Assembly: GCA_026874595.1 (NCBI GenBank)
Contig: CM049314.1
Location: 78,975,300 to 79,039,299 of the forward strand
Source: Sipunculus nudus
Lineage: Eukaryota; Annelida; Sipuncula; Golfingiida; Sipunculidae
Direction: 5' to 3'
DNA: 64,000 bases
Shown here: in pieces, positions 8,724 through 22,436 of the stretch
Numbering within the stretch: the first letter of the stretch is position 1
Layout of the letters: each line of letters begins with the position of its first letter
The notes under the pieces: model-generated
What the model was told of the DNA's origin: nothing
Databases searched by the model: none
The model's input: the letters and a program-made list of their open reading frames with translations, nothing else
Translations under genes and position numbers: made by a program

Positions 8724-9590
8724 CAGTCTGTGTCCCTATGGGTCATATTCGTATATATTTATAGAAAAATGCTTAAATTGTGTGGTGTTTTATCGTGAGC
8801 AAAGCATAAGCAAAGAATAAGCAAACTGTAAGCAAAGGAACTGTGTCTTCATAAATCCTTTTTGCTACTTATTTCTTAAGAAATAATGAATTACTCATCT
8901 TCCCGGGTATCTATTTCTGTCTAACATGGTGCAAAACTGTAGAAAAATTGAGGGAAAATATGCAAAAGGGTCACCAAAATCCACAATTTTACTTTTTTAA
9001 AGTATCAGAATTTTCTATATCTGATTTTGCTTAAACGATTTTACCCTTAATTTTTTGATTCACCTTCACTGACACGTGCAATTATATAGCCAGGGAAGCA
9101 GTCTGTGTCCCTATGGGTCATATTCGTATATATTTATAGAAAAATGCTTAAATTGTGTGGTGTTTTCATCGTAAGCAAAGCATAAGCAAAGTGTAAACAA
9201 ACTGTAAGCAAAGGAACTGTGTCTTCATAAATCCTTTCTGCAACTTATTTCTTAAGAAATAATGAATTACTCTTCTTCCCGGGTATCTATTTCTGTCGAA
9301 CATGGTGCAAAACTGTAGAAAAATTGAGGTAAAATATGCAAAAGGGTCACCAAAATCCACAATGTTACTTTTTTAAAGTATCAGAATTTTCTATATCTGA
9401 TTTTGATTAAACGATTTTACCCTTAATTTTTAGATTCACCTTCACTGACAGGTGAAATTATATAGCCAGGGAACCAGTCCGTGTCCCTATGGGTCATATT
9501 TGTATATATTTATAGAAAAATGCGTAAGTTTTGAGGTGTTTTCACCTTAAGCAAAGCATAAGCAAACTCTAAGCAAAGGAACTGTGTCTT
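8724..9590. repeat. B/A hybrid monomers
   Basis: Monomers begin at 8,724 (B body, A right end), 9,099 (B) and 9,475 (a). The copy at 8,724 runs as B up to aattttttgattcaccttca and then takes the A end gacacgtgcaat. The preceding copy ending at 8,723 has the same aattttttgatt fused to an A end after an H body. Two successive monomers with the same rare junction suggest that the hybrid end itself was copied to a neighbour. Confidence 0.78.
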
Positions 9591-11408
9591 GATAAATCCT
9601 TTTTACATCTATTTTCTAAAGAAATAATGTATTATTCTACTTTTCTGTAATATAGTTCTGTCGAATATTGTGTTAATCTGTAGAAAAATTGAGCTAAAAT
9701 ATTCAAAAGGGTCACAAATATCCACAACATTACTTTTATAAAGTATCAGAATTTCCTATTTCTGATTTTGCTTAAACGATTTAACCCTTAAATTTTACAT
9801 TCACCTTCACTGACACGTGCAATTATATAGCCAGGGAAGCAGTCTGTGTCCCTATGGGTCATATTCGTATATATTTATAGAAAAATGCTTAAATTGTGTG
9901 GTGTTTTATCGTGAGCAAAGCATAAGCAAAGAATAAGCAAACTGTAAGCAAAGGAACTGTGTCTTCATAAATCCTTTTTGCTACTTATTTCTTAAGAAAT
10001 AATGAATTACTCATCTTCCCGGGTATCTATTTCTGTCTAACATGGTGCAAAACTGTAGAAAAATTGAGGGAAAATATGCAAAAGGGTCACCAAAATCCAC
10101 AATTTTACTTTTTTAAAGTATCAGAATTTTCTATATCTGATTTTGCTTAAACGATTTTACCCTTAATTTTTAGATTCACCTTCACTGACAGGTGAAATTA
10201 TATAGCCAGGGATTCAGTCTGTGTCCCTATGGATCATATTTGTATATATTTATAGAAAAATGCGTAAGTTTTGAGGTGTTTTCACCGTAAGCAAAGCATA
10301 ATCAAAGCGTAAGCAAACTCTAAACAAAGGAACTGTGTCTAGATAAATCCTTTTTACATCTATTTTCTAAAGAAATAATGTATTATTCTACTTTTCTGTA
10401 ATATAGTTCTGTCGAACATTGTGTTAAACTGTAGAAAAATTGAGCTAAAATATTCAAAAGGGTCACAAAAATCCACAACGTTACTTTTATAAAGTATCAG
10501 AATTTTCTATTTCTGATTTTGCTTAAACGATTTAACCCTTAAATTTTAGATTCACCTTCACTGACACGTGCAATTATATAGCCAGGGAAGCAGTCTGTGT
10601 CCCTATGGGTCATATTCGTATATATTTATAGAAAAATGCTTAAATTGTGTGGTGTTTTCATCGTAAGCAAAGCATAAGCAAAGCGTAAACAAACTGTAAG
10701 CAAAGGAACTGTGTCTTCATAAATCCTTTTTGCAACTTATTTCTTAAGAAATAATGAATTACTCTTCTTCCCGGGTATCTATTTCTGTCGAACATGGTGC
10801 AAAACTGTAGAAAAATTGAGGTAAAATATGCAAAAGGGTCACCAAATTCAACAATGTTACTTTTTGAAAGTATCAGAATTTTCTATATCTGATTTTGATT
10901 AAACGATTTTACCCTTAATTTTTAGATTCACCTTCACTGACAGGTGAAATTATAAAGCCAGGGAACCAGTCTGTGTCCCTATGGGTCATATTTGTATATA
11001 TTTATAGAAAAATGCGTAAGTTTTGAGGTGTTTTCACCGTAAGCAAAGCATAAGCAAACTCTAAGCAAAGGAACTGTGTCTTGATAAATCCTTTTTACAT
11101 CTATTATCTAAAGAAATAATGTATTATTCTACTTTTCTGTAATATAGTTCTGTCGAATATTGTGTTAATCTGTAGAAAAATTGAGCTAAAATATTCAAAA
11201 GGGTCACAAAAATCCACAACGTTACTTTTATAAAGTATCAGAATTTTCTATTTCTGATTTTGCTTAAACGATTTAACCCTTAAATTTTACATTCACCTTC
11301 ACTGACACGTGCAATTATATAGCCAGGGAAGCAGTCTGTGTCCCTATGGGTCATATTCGTATATATTTATAGAAAAATGCTTAAATTGTGTGGTGTTTTC
11401 ATCGTAAG
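9591..11408. repeat. Duplicated stretch, first copy (offset 4,118 bp, 11 monomers)
   Basis: This stretch matches 13,709-15,526 at a constant offset of 4,118 bp. Rare variants shared by both are gtcacaaatatcc, actctaaacaaagg, tcaacaatgttac and tataaagccaggg. The first differing bases are 9,590 (T against A) on the left and 11,409 (A against C) on the right. The order is a-B-A-B-a. A few single differences exist inside, such as cacaacattac here against cacaacgttac. Confidence 0.88.
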
Positions 11409-13783
11409 AAAAGCATAAGCAAAGAATAAGCAAACTGTGAGCAAAAGAACTGTGTCTTGATAAATCCTTTTTGCATCTATTTTCTGAAGAAATAATGTAT
11501 TATTCTTCTTCCCGGGAATCTATTTCTGTCGAAAACGGTGCACAACTGTAGAAAAATTAAGATGAAATATGCAAAAGGTTCACAAAAATCCATAATGTAA
11601 CTTTAAGAAAGTAGCGGATTTTTATAAATGTGGTTTTGATTGAACAATTTTACCCTTAATATTTAGATTCCTGATCACTAACAGGAAATATTTTGTAGCC
11701 AGGTAAACAGGTTGTGTCCCTTTGGGTCATATTTGTGTGTATTTGTAGAAAAATGATTAAATTGTGTGGTGTTTTATCGTGAGCAAACATAAGCAAAGAA
11801 TAAGCAAACTGTAAGCAAAGGAACTGTGTCTTCATAAATCCTTTTTGCTACTTATTTCTTAAGAAATAATGAATTACTCTTCTTCCCGGGTATCTATTTC
11901 TGTCGAACATGGTGCAAAACTGTAGAAAAATTGAGGTAAAATATGCAAAAGGGTCACCAAAATCCACAATTTTACTTTTTTAAAGTATCAGAATTTTCTA
12001 TATCTGATTTTGCTTAAACGATTTTACCCTTAATTTTTAGATTCACTTTCACTTACAGGAACTTTTTTGTAGACAGGTAAACAGTCTGTGTCCCTATGGG
12101 TCATATTTGTATATATTTATAGAAAAATGCGTAAGTTTTGAGGTGTTTTCACCGTTAGCAAAGCATAAGCAAAGCGTAAGCAAACTCTAAGCAAAGGAAC
12201 TGTCTTGATAAATCGTGTTTGCAACTATTTTCTGAAGAAATAATGTATTATTCGACATTCAGAGAATCTATTTCTGTCGAATATGGTGCAAAACTGTTGA
12301 AAAATTGAGGTAAAATATGCAAAAGGATAAAAGAATCCATAATGTCACTTTAAGAAAGTAGCGGATTTTTCTAATTGTGGTTTTGATTGAACAATTTTAC
12401 CCTTAATATTTACATTCCTGATCACTAACAGGAACTTTTTTGTAGCCAGGTAAACAGTCTGTGTCCCCATGGGTTATATTTGTGTGTATTTGTGGAAAAA
12501 TGCTTAAATTGTGTGGTGTTTTCATCGTAAGCAAAGCATAAGCAAAGAATAAGCAAACTGTAAGAAAAGGAGCTGTGTCTTGATAAATCCTTTTTACATC
12601 TTTTTTCTAAAAAAATAATGTATTATTCTACTTTTCTGTAATATAGTTCTGTCGAATATTGTGTTAATCTGTAGATAAATTGAGCTAAAATATTCATAAG
12701 GGTCACAAAAATCCACAACGTTACTTTTATAAAGTATCAGAATTTTCTATTTCTGATTTTGCTTAAACGATTTAACACTTAAATTTTACATTCACCTTAA
12801 CTGACACGTGCAATTATATAGCCAGGGAAGCAGTCTGTGTCCCTATGGGTCATATTCGTATATATTTATAGAAACATGCTTAAATTGTGTGGTGTTTTCA
12901 TCGTAAGCAAATCATAAGCAAAGCGTAAACAAACTGTAAGCAAAGGAACAGTGTCTTCATAAATCCTTTTTGCATACATTTTCTTAAGAAATAATGTGTT
13001 ATTCTACTTCCCGGGAATCTTTTTCTGTCGAATATGGTGCAAAACTGTTGAAAAATTGAGGTAAAATATGCAAAAGGATAAAAAAATCCATAATTTCGCA
13101 ATATGAAAGTAGCGGATTTTTATAATAGTGGTTTTGACTGAACAATTTTACCCATAATATTTAGATTCCTCATCATTTACAGGAACTTTTTTGTAGCCAG
13201 GTAAACAGTCTGTGTCCCCATGGGTTATATTCGTATATATTTATAGAAAAATGCTCAAATTGTGTGGTGTTTTCATCGTAAGCAAAGCATAAGCAAAGAG
13301 TAAGCAAACTGTAAGCAAAGGAACTGTGTCATTATAAATCCTTTTTGCAACTATTTTCAGAAGAAATAATGTATTATTTGACTTTCAGGGAACCTATTTC
13401 TGTCGAATATGGTGCAAAACTGAAGAAAAATTAAGATGAAATATGCAAAAGGATCACAAAAATCCATAATGTAACTTTAAGAAAGTAGCGGATTTTTATA
13501 ATTGTGGTTTTGATTGAACAATTTTACCCTTAATTTTTAGATTCACCTTCACTGACAGGTGAAATTATATAGCCAGGGATTCAGTCTGTGTCCCTATGGA
13601 TCATATTTGTATATATTTATAGAAAAATGCGTAAGTTTTGAGGTGTTTTCACCGTAAGCAAAGCATAATCAAAGCGTAAGCAAACTCTAAGCAAAGGAAC
13701 CGTGTCTAGATAAATCCTTTTTACATCTATTTTCTAAAGAAATAATGTATTATTCTACTTTTCTGTAATATAGTTCTGTCGAA
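11330..13783. repeat. Duplicated stretch, first copy (offset 5,996 bp, 16 monomers)
   Basis: The order D'/E' hybrid-B'-G-H-C'-E-A is repeated at 17,326-19,779 at an offset of 5,996 bp. Shared rare variants are cgtaagaaaagc, gagcaaacataagc (one AG lost), acatcttttttctaaa, aacacttaaat, accttaactgac, gaaacatgc, ctgaagaaaaatt and ggaaccgtgtctag. The first difference on the right is at 13,784 (T against C). Monomers begin at 11,332, 11,708, 12,082, 12,455, 12,831, 13,206 and 13,582. Confidence 0.9.
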
Positions 13784-15526
13784 TATTGTGTTAATCTGTA
13801 GAAAAATTGAGCTAAAATATTCAAAAGGGTCACAAATATCCACAACGTTACTTTTATAAAGTATCAGAATTTTCTATTTCTGATTTTGCTTAAACGATTT
13901 AACCCTTAAATTTTACATTCACCTTCACTGACACGTGCAATTATATAGCCAGGGAAGCAGTCTGTGTCCCTATGGGTCATATTCGTATATATTTATAGAA
14001 AAATGCTTAAATTGTGTGGTGTTTTATCGTGAGCAAAGCATAAGCAAAGAATAAGCAAACTGTAAGCAAAGGAACTGTGTCTTCATAAATCCTTTTTGCT
14101 ACTTATTTCTTAAGAAATAATGAATTACTCATCTTCCCGGGTATCTATTTCTGTCTAACATGGTGCAAAACTGTAGAAAAATTGAGGGAAAATATGCAAA
14201 AGGGTCACCAAAATCCACAATTTTACTTTTTTAAAGTATCAGAATTTTCTATATCTGATTTTGCTTAAACGATTTTACCCTTAATTTTTAGATTCACCTT
14301 CACTGACAGGTGAAATTATATAGCCAGGGATTCAGTCTGTGTCCCTATGGATCATATTTGTATATATTTATAGAAAAATGCGTAAGTTTTGAGGTGTTTT
14401 CACCGTAAGCAAAGCATAATCAAAGCGTAAGCAAACTCTAAACAAAGGAACTGTGTCTAGATAAATCCTTTTTACATCTATTTTCTAAAGAAATAATGTA
14501 TTATTCTACTTTTCTGTAATATAGTTCTGTCGAACATTGTGTTAAACTGTAGAAAAATTGAGCTAAAATATTCAAAAGGGTCACAAAAATCCACAACGTT
14601 ACTTTTATAAAGTATCAGAATTTTCTATTTCTGATTTTGCTTAAACGATTTAACCCTTAAATTTTAGATTCACCTTCACTGACACGTGCAAATATATAGC
14701 CAGGGAAGCAGTCTGTGTCCCTATGGGTCATATTCGTATATATTTATAGAAAAATGCTTAAATTGTGTGGTGTTTTCATCGTAAGCAAAGCATAAGCAAA
14801 GCGTAAACAAACTGTAAGCAAAGGAACTGTGTCTTCATTAATCCTTTTTGCAACTTATTTCTTAAGAAATAATGAATTACTCTTCTTCCCGGGTATCTAT
14901 TTCTGTCGAACATGGTGCAAATCTGTAGAAAAATTGAGGTAAAATATGCAAAAGGGTCACCAAAATCAACAATGTTACTTTTTTAAAGTATCAGAATTTT
15001 CTATATCTGATTTTGATTAAACGATTTTACCCTTAATTTTTAGATTCACCTTCACTGACAGGTGAAATTATAAAGCCAGGGAACCAGTCTGTGTCCCTAT
15101 GGGTCATATTTGTATATATTTATAGAAAAATGCGTAAGTTTTGAGGTGTTTTCACCGTAAGCAAAGCATAAGCAAACTCTAAGCAAAGGAACTGTGTCTT
15201 GATAAATCCTTTTTACATCTATTATCTAAAGAAATAATGTATTATTCTACTTTTCTGTAATATAGTTCTGTCGAATATTGTGTTAATCTGTAGAAAAATT
15301 GAGCTAAAATATTCAAAAGGGTCACAAAAATCCACAACGTTACTTTTATAAAGTATCAGAATATTCTATTTCTGATTTTGCTTAAACGATTTAACCCTTA
15401 AATTTTACATTCACCTTCACTGACACGTGCAATTATATAGCCAGGGAAGCAGTCTGTGTCCCTATGGGTCATATTCGTATATATTTATAGAAAAATGCTT
15501 AAATTGTGTGGTGTTTTCATCGTAAG
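13709..15526. repeat. Duplicated stretch, second copy (offset 4,118 bp)
   Basis: This is the partner of 9,591-11,408. Private changes include tcagaatattc and tcattaatcc. At its left end it is joined directly to the 16-monomer duplication described at 11,330-13,783, so the two duplications overlap by about 75 bp in the A monomer starting at 13,582. Confidence 0.88.
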
Positions 15527-17325
15527 CAAAGCATAAGCAAAGCGTCAACAAACCGTAAGCAAAGGAACTGTGTCTTCATAAATCCTTTTTGCATACATTT
15601 TCTTAAGAAATAATGTGTTATTCTACTTCCCGGGAATCTTTTTCTGTCGAATATGGTGCAAAAATGTAGAAAAATTGAGGCAAAAATATGCAAAAGGATT
15701 AAAAAATCCATAATTTCGCATTATGAAAGTAGCGGATTTTTATAATTGTGGTTTTGACTGAACAATTTTACCCATAATATTTAGATTCCTCATCACTTAC
15801 AGGAACTTTTTTGTAGACAGGTAAACAGTCTGTGTCCCTATGGGTCATATTTGTGTGTATTTGTGGAAAAATGCTTAAATTGTGTGGTGTTTTCATCGTA
15901 AGCAAAGCATAAGCAAAGAATAAGCAAACTGTAAGCAAAAGAACTGTGTCTCGATACATCCTTTTTGCATCTATTTTCTGAAGAAATAATGTATTATTCT
16001 ACTTCCCGGGAATCTAATTCTGTCGAAAATGGTGCAAAATTGTAGAAAAGTTGAGGTAAAATATGCAAAAGGTTCACAAAAATCCAAAATGTCACTCTTA
16101 TAACGTTTCAGAATTTTCTATTTCTGAATTTGATTGAACAATTTTGCCCTTAATATTTAGATTTCTGATCACAAACAGGAACTATTTTGTTGCTAGGTAA
16201 ACAGTCTGTGTCCCCATGGGTTATATTCGTATATATTTAAAGAAAAATGCTTAAATTGTGTGGTGTTTTCATCGTAAACAAAGCATAAGCAAAGCGTGAG
16301 CAAACTGTAAGCAAAGGAACTGTATCTTGATAAATCCTTTTTGCAACTATTTTCAGAAGAAGTAATGTATTATTTGACTTTCAGGGAACCTATTAATGTC
16401 GAATATGGTGCAAAACTGTAGAAAAATTAAGATGAAATATGCAAAAGGATCACAAAAATCCATAATGTAACTTTAAGAAAGTAGCGGATTTTTATAATTG
16501 TGTTTTTGATTGAACAATTTTACCCTTAATATTTAGATTCCTGATCACTAACAGGAAATATTTTGTAGCCAGGTAAACAGGTTGTGTCCCTTTGGGTCAT
16601 ATTTGTGTTAATTTGTAGAAAAATGCTTAAATTGTGTGGTGTTTTATCGTGAGCAAAGCATAAGCAAAGAATAAGCAAACTGTAAGCAAAGGAACTGTGT
16701 CTTCATAAATCCTTTTGCAACCTGTTTCTTAAGAAATAATGAATTACTCTTCTTCCCGGATATCTATTTTTGTCGAACATGGTGCAACACTGTAGAAAAA
16801 TTGAGGTAAAATATGCAAAAGGGTCACCAAAATCCACAATGTTACTATTTTAAAGTATCAGAATTTTCTATATCTGATTTTGCTTAAACGATTTTACCCT
16901 TATTTTTTAGATTCACCTTCACTGACAGGTGCAATTATATAGCCAGGGAACCAGTCTGTGTTCCTATGGGTCATATTTGTATATATTTATAGAAAAATGC
17001 GTAAGTTTTGAGGTGTTTTCACCGTAAGCAAAGCATTAGCAAAGCGTAAGCAAACTCTAAGCAAAGGAACTGTGTCTTGATAAATCCTTTTTACATCTTT
17101 TTTCTAAAGAAATAATGTATTATTCTACTTTTCTGTAATAAAGTTCTGTCGAATATTGTATTAAACTGTAGAAAAATTGAGCTAAAATTTTCAAAAGGGT
17201 CACAAAAATCCACAACGTTACTTTTATAAAGTATCTGAATTTTCTACTTCTGATTTTGTTTAAACGATTTAACCCTTAAATTTTACATTCACCTTCACTG
17301 ACACGTGCAAATATATAGCCAGGGA
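15527..17325. repeat. C-D-E-F-A block
   Basis: Monomers begin at 15,450 (C), 15,826 (D), 16,202 (E), 16,578 (F) and 16,952 (A). The order and many variants match 1,596-3,473 at an offset of 13,854 bp. Private changes include gcgtcaacaaacc, cgatacatcc, cgtaaacaaagc, ggtgcaacactg, tgttcctatggg, tctacttctg and agggaggcag. Confidence 0.85.
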
Positions 17326-19779
17326 GGCAGTCTGTGTCCCTATGGGTCATATTCGTATATATTTATAGAAAAATGCTTAAATTGTGTGGTGTTTTCATCG
17401 TAAGAAAAGCATAAGCAAAGAATAAGCAAACTGTGAGCAAAAGAACTGTGTCTTGATAAATCCTTTTTGCATCTATTTTCTGAAGAAATAATGTATTATT
17501 CTTCTTCCCGGGAATCTATTTCTGTCGAAAACGGTGCACAACTGTAGAAAAATTAAGATGAAATATGCAAAAGGTTCACAAAAATCCATAATGTAACTTT
17601 AAGAAAGTAGCGGATTTTTATAAATGTGGTTTTGATTGAACAATTTTACCCTTAATATTTAGATTCCTGATCACTAACAGGAAATATTTTGTAGCCAGAT
17701 AAACAGGTTGTGTCCCTTTGGGTCATATTTGTGTGTATTTGTAGAAAAATGATTAAATTGTGTGGTGTTTTATCGTGAGCAAACATAAGCAAAGAATAAG
17801 CAAACTGTAAGCAAAGGAACTGTGTCTTCATAAATCCTTTTTGCTACTTATTTCTTAAGAAATAATGAATTACTCTTCTTCCCGGGTATCTATTTCTGTC
17901 GAACATGGTGCAAAACTGTAGAAAAATTGAGGTAAAATATGCAAAAGGGTCACCAAAATCCACAATTTTACTTTTTTAAAGTATCAGAATTTTCTATATC
18001 TGATTTTGCTTAAACGATTTTACCCTTAATTTTTTGATTCACTTTCACTTACAGGAACTTTTTTGTAGACAGGTAAACAGTCTGTGTCCCTATGGGTCAT
18101 ATTTGTATATATTTATAGAAAAATGCGTAAGTTTTGAGGTGTTTTCACCGTTAGCAAAGCATAAGCAAAGCGTAAGCAAACTCTAAGCAAAGGAACTGTC
18201 TTGATAAATCGTGTTTGCAACTATTTTCTGAAGAAATAATGTATTATTCGACATTCAGAGAATCTATTTCTGTCGAATATGGTGCAAAACTGTTGAAAAA
18301 TTGAGGTAAAATATGCAAAAGGATAAAAGAATCCATAATGTCACTTTAAGAAAGTAGCGGATTTTTCTAATTGTGGTTTTGATTGAACAATTTTACCCTT
18401 AATATTTACATTCCTGATCACTAACAGGAACTTTTTTGTAGCCAGGTAAACAGTCTGTGTCCCCATGGGTTATATTTGTGTGTATTTGTGGAAAAATGCT
18501 TAAATTGTGTGGTGTTTTCATCGTAAGCAAAGCATAAGCAAAGAATAAGCAAACTGTAAGAAAAGGAGCTGTGTCTTGATAAATCCTTTTTACATCTTTT
18601 TTCTAAAAAAATAATGTATTATTCTACTTTTCTGTAATATAGTTCTGTCGAATATTGTGTTAATCTGTAGAAAAATTGAGCTAAAATATTCATAAGGGTC
18701 ACAAAAATCCACAACGTTACTTTTATAAAGTATCAGAATTTTCTATTTCTGATTTTGCTTAAACGATTTAACACTTAAATTTTACATTCACCTTAACTGA
18801 CACGTGCAATTATATAGCCAGGGAAGCAGTCTGTGTCCCTATGGGTCATATTCGTATATATTTATAGAAACATGCTTAAATTGTGTGGTGTTTTCATCAT
18901 AAGCAAATCATAAGCAAAGCGTAAACAAACTGTAAGCAAAGGAACTGTGTCTTCATAAATCCTTTTTGCATACATTTTCTTAAGAAATAATGTGTTATTC
19001 TACTTCCCGGGAATCTTTTTCTGTCGAATATGGTGCAAAACTGTTGAAAAATTGAGGTAAAATATGCAAAAGGATAAAAAAATCCATAATTTCGCAATAT
19101 GAAAGTAGCGGATTTTTATAATAGTGGTTTTGACTGAACAATTTTACCCATAATATTTAGATTCCTCATCATTTACAGGAACTTTTTTGTAGCCAGGTAA
19201 ACAGTCTGTGTCCCCATGGGTTATATTCGTATATATTTATAGAAAAATGCTCAAACTGTGTGGTGTTTTCATCGTAAGCAAAGCATAAGCAAAGAGTAAG
19301 CAAACTGTAAGCAAAGGAACTGTGTCATTATAAATCCTTTTTGCAACTATTTTCAGAAGAAATAATGTATTATTTGACTTTCAGGGAACCTATTTCTGTC
19401 GAATATGGTGCAAAACTGAAGAAAAATTAAGATGAAATATGCAAAAGGATCACAAAAATCCATAATGTAACTTTAAGAAAGTAGCGGATTTTTATAATTG
19501 TGGTTTTGATTGAACAATTTTACCCTTAATTTTTAGATTCACCTTCACTGACAGGTGAAATTATATAGCCAGGGATTCAGTCTGTGTCCCTATGGATCAT
19601 ATTTGTATATATTTATAGAAAAATGCGTAAGTTTTGAGGTGTTTTCACCGTAAGCAAAGCATAATCAAAGCGTAAGCAAACTCTAAGCAAAGGAACCGTG
19701 TCTAGATAAATCCTTTTTACATCTATTTTCTAAAGAAATAATGTATTATTCTACTTTTCTGTAATATAGTTCTGTCGAA
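17326..19779. repeat. Duplicated stretch, second copy (offset 5,996 bp)
   Basis: This is the partner of 11,330-13,783; monomers begin at 17,328, 17,704, 18,078, 18,451, 18,827, 19,202 and 19,578. Private changes include agccagataaac near 17,697, catcataagc near 18,897 and ctcaaactg near 19,252. The stretch between the two copies (13,784-17,325) is not repeated at this offset, so a complete second 16-monomer unit is not present. Confidence 0.9.
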
Positions 19780-22436
19780 CATTGTGTTAAACTGTAGAAA
19801 AATTGAGCTAAAATATTCAAAAGGGTCTCAAAAATCCACAACGTTACTTTTATAAAGTATCAGAATTTTCTATTTCTGATTTTGCTTAAACGTTTTAACC
19901 CTTAAATTTTAGATTCACCTTCACTGACACGTGCAATTATATAGCCAGGGAAGCAGTCTGTGTCCCTATGGGTCATATTCGTATATATTTATAGAAAAAT
20001 GCTTAAATTGTGTGGTGTTTTCATCGTAAGCAAAGCATAAGCAAAGCGTAAACAAACTGTAAGCAAAGGAACTGTGTCTTCATAAATCCTTTTTGCAACT
20101 TATTTCTTAAGAAATAATGAATTACTCTTCTTCCCGGGTATCTATTTCTGTCGAACATGGTGCAAAATTGTAGAAAAATTGAGGTAAAATATGCAAAAGG
20201 GTCACCAAAATCCACAATGTTACTTTTTTAAAGTATCAGAATTTTCTATATCTAATTTTGATTAAACGATTTTACCCTTAATTTTTAGATTCACCTTCAC
20301 TGACAGGTGAAATTATATAGCCAGGGATTCAGTCTGTGTCCCTATGGAACATATTTGTATATATTTATAGAAAAATGCGTAAGTTTTGAGGTGTTTTCAA
20401 CGTAAGCAAAGCATAATCAAAGCGTAAGCAAACTCTTAGCAAAGGAACTGTGTCTAGATAAATCCTTTTTACATCTATTTTCTAAAGAAATAATGTATTA
20501 TTCTACTTTTCTGTAATATAGTTCTGTCGAACATTGTGTTAAACTGTAGAAAAATTGAGCTAAAATATTCAAAAGGGTCTAAAAAATCCACAACGTTACT
20601 TTTATAAAGTATCAGAATTTTCTTTTTCTGATTTTGCTTAAACGATTTAACCCTTAAATTTTAGATTCACCTTCACTGACACGTGCAATTATATAGCCAG
20701 GGAAGCAGTCTGTGTCCCTATGGGTCATATTCGTATATATTTATAGAAAAATGCTTAAATTGTGTGGTGTTTTCATCGTAAGCAAAGCGTAAACAAACTG
20801 TAAGCAAAGGAACTGTGTCTTCATAAATCCTTTTTGCAACTTTATTCTAAAGAAATAATGTATTATTCTACTTTTCTGTAATATAGTTCTGTCGAATATT
20901 GTGTTAATCTGTAGAAAAATTGAGCTAAAATATTCAAAAGGGTCACAAAAATCCACAACGTTACTTTTATAAAGTATCAGAATTTTCTATTTCTGATTTT
21001 GCTTAAACGATTTAACCCTTAAATTTTACATTCACCTTCACTGACACGTGCAATTATATAGCCAGGGAAGCAGTCTGTGTCCCTTTGGGTCATATTCGTA
21101 TATATTTATAGAAAAATGCTTAAATTGTGGGGTGTTTTATCGTGAGCAAAGCATAAGCAAAGAATAAGCAAACTGTAAGCAAAGGAACTGTGTCTTCATA
21201 AATCCTTTTTGCTCCTTATTTCTTAAGAAATAATGAATTACTCATCTTCCCGGGTATCTATTTCTGTCGAACATGGTGCAAAACTGTAGAAAAATTGAGG
21301 GAAAATATGCAAAAGGGTCACCAAAATCCACAATTTTACTTTTTTAAAGTATCAGAATTTTCTATATCCGATTTTGCTTAAACGATTTTACCCTTAATTT
21401 TTAGATTCACCTTCACTGACACGTGCAATTATATAGCCAGGGAAGCAGTCTGTGTCCCTATGGGTCATATTCGTATATATTTATAGAAAAATGCTTAAAT
21501 TGTGTGGTGTTTTCATCGTAAGTAAAGCATAAGCAAAGCGTAAAAAAACTGTAAGCAAAGGAACTGTGTCTTCATAAATCCTTTTTGCAACTTATTTCTT
21601 AAGAAATAATGAATTACTCTTCTTCCCGGGTATCTATTTCTGTCGAACATGGTGCAAAACTGTAGAAAAATTGAGGTAAAATATGCAAAAGGGTCACCAA
21701 AATCCACAATGTTACTTTTTTAAAGTATCAGAATTTTCTATATCTGATTTTGATTAAACGATTTTACCCTTAATTTTTAGATTTACCTTCACTGACAGGT
21801 GAAATTATATAGCCAGGGAACAAGTCCGTGTCCCTATGGGTCATATTTGTATATATTTATAGAAAAATGCGTAAGTTTTGAGGTGTTTTCACCTTAAGCA
21901 AAGCATAAGCAAACTCTAAGCAAAGGAACTGTGTCTTGATAAATCCTTTTTACATCTATTTTCTAAAGAAATAATGTATTATTCTACTTTTCTGTAATAT
22001 AGTTCTGTCGAATATTGTGTTAATCTGTAGAAAAATTGAGCTAAAATATTCAAAAGGGTCACAAAAATCCACAACGTTACTTTTATAAAGTATCAGAATT
22101 TTCTATTTCTGATTTTGCTTAAACGATTTAACCCTTAAATTTTACATTCACCTTCACTGACACGTGCAATTATATAGCCAGGGAAGCAGTCTGTGTCCCT
22201 ATGGGTCATATTCGTATATATTTATAGAAAAATGCTTAAATTGTGTGGTGTTTTCATCGTAAGCAAAGCATAAGCAAAGAATAAGCAAACTGTGAGCAAA
22301 AGAACTGTGTCTTGATAAATCCTTTTTGCATCTATTTTCTGAAGAAATAATGTATTACTCATCTTCCAGGTTTTCTATTTCTGTCTAACATGGTGCAAAA
22401 CTGTAGAAAAATTGAGGGAAAATATGCAAAAGGGTC
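19780..22436. repeat. A/B dimer region with hybrid and contracted copies
   Basis: Monomers begin at 19,954 (B), 20,330 (A), 20,706 (B/A hybrid, 365 bp), 21,071 (B body, A end), 21,446 (B), 21,822 (a) and 22,187 (D' start, B end). The hybrid at 20,706 has only three subrepeats and changes from B to A at about 20,840 (gcaactttattctaaag). The copy at 22,187 has a D' start and joins to B inside the degraded box catcttccaggttttc, where CCCGGG is lost. Confidence 0.8.
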
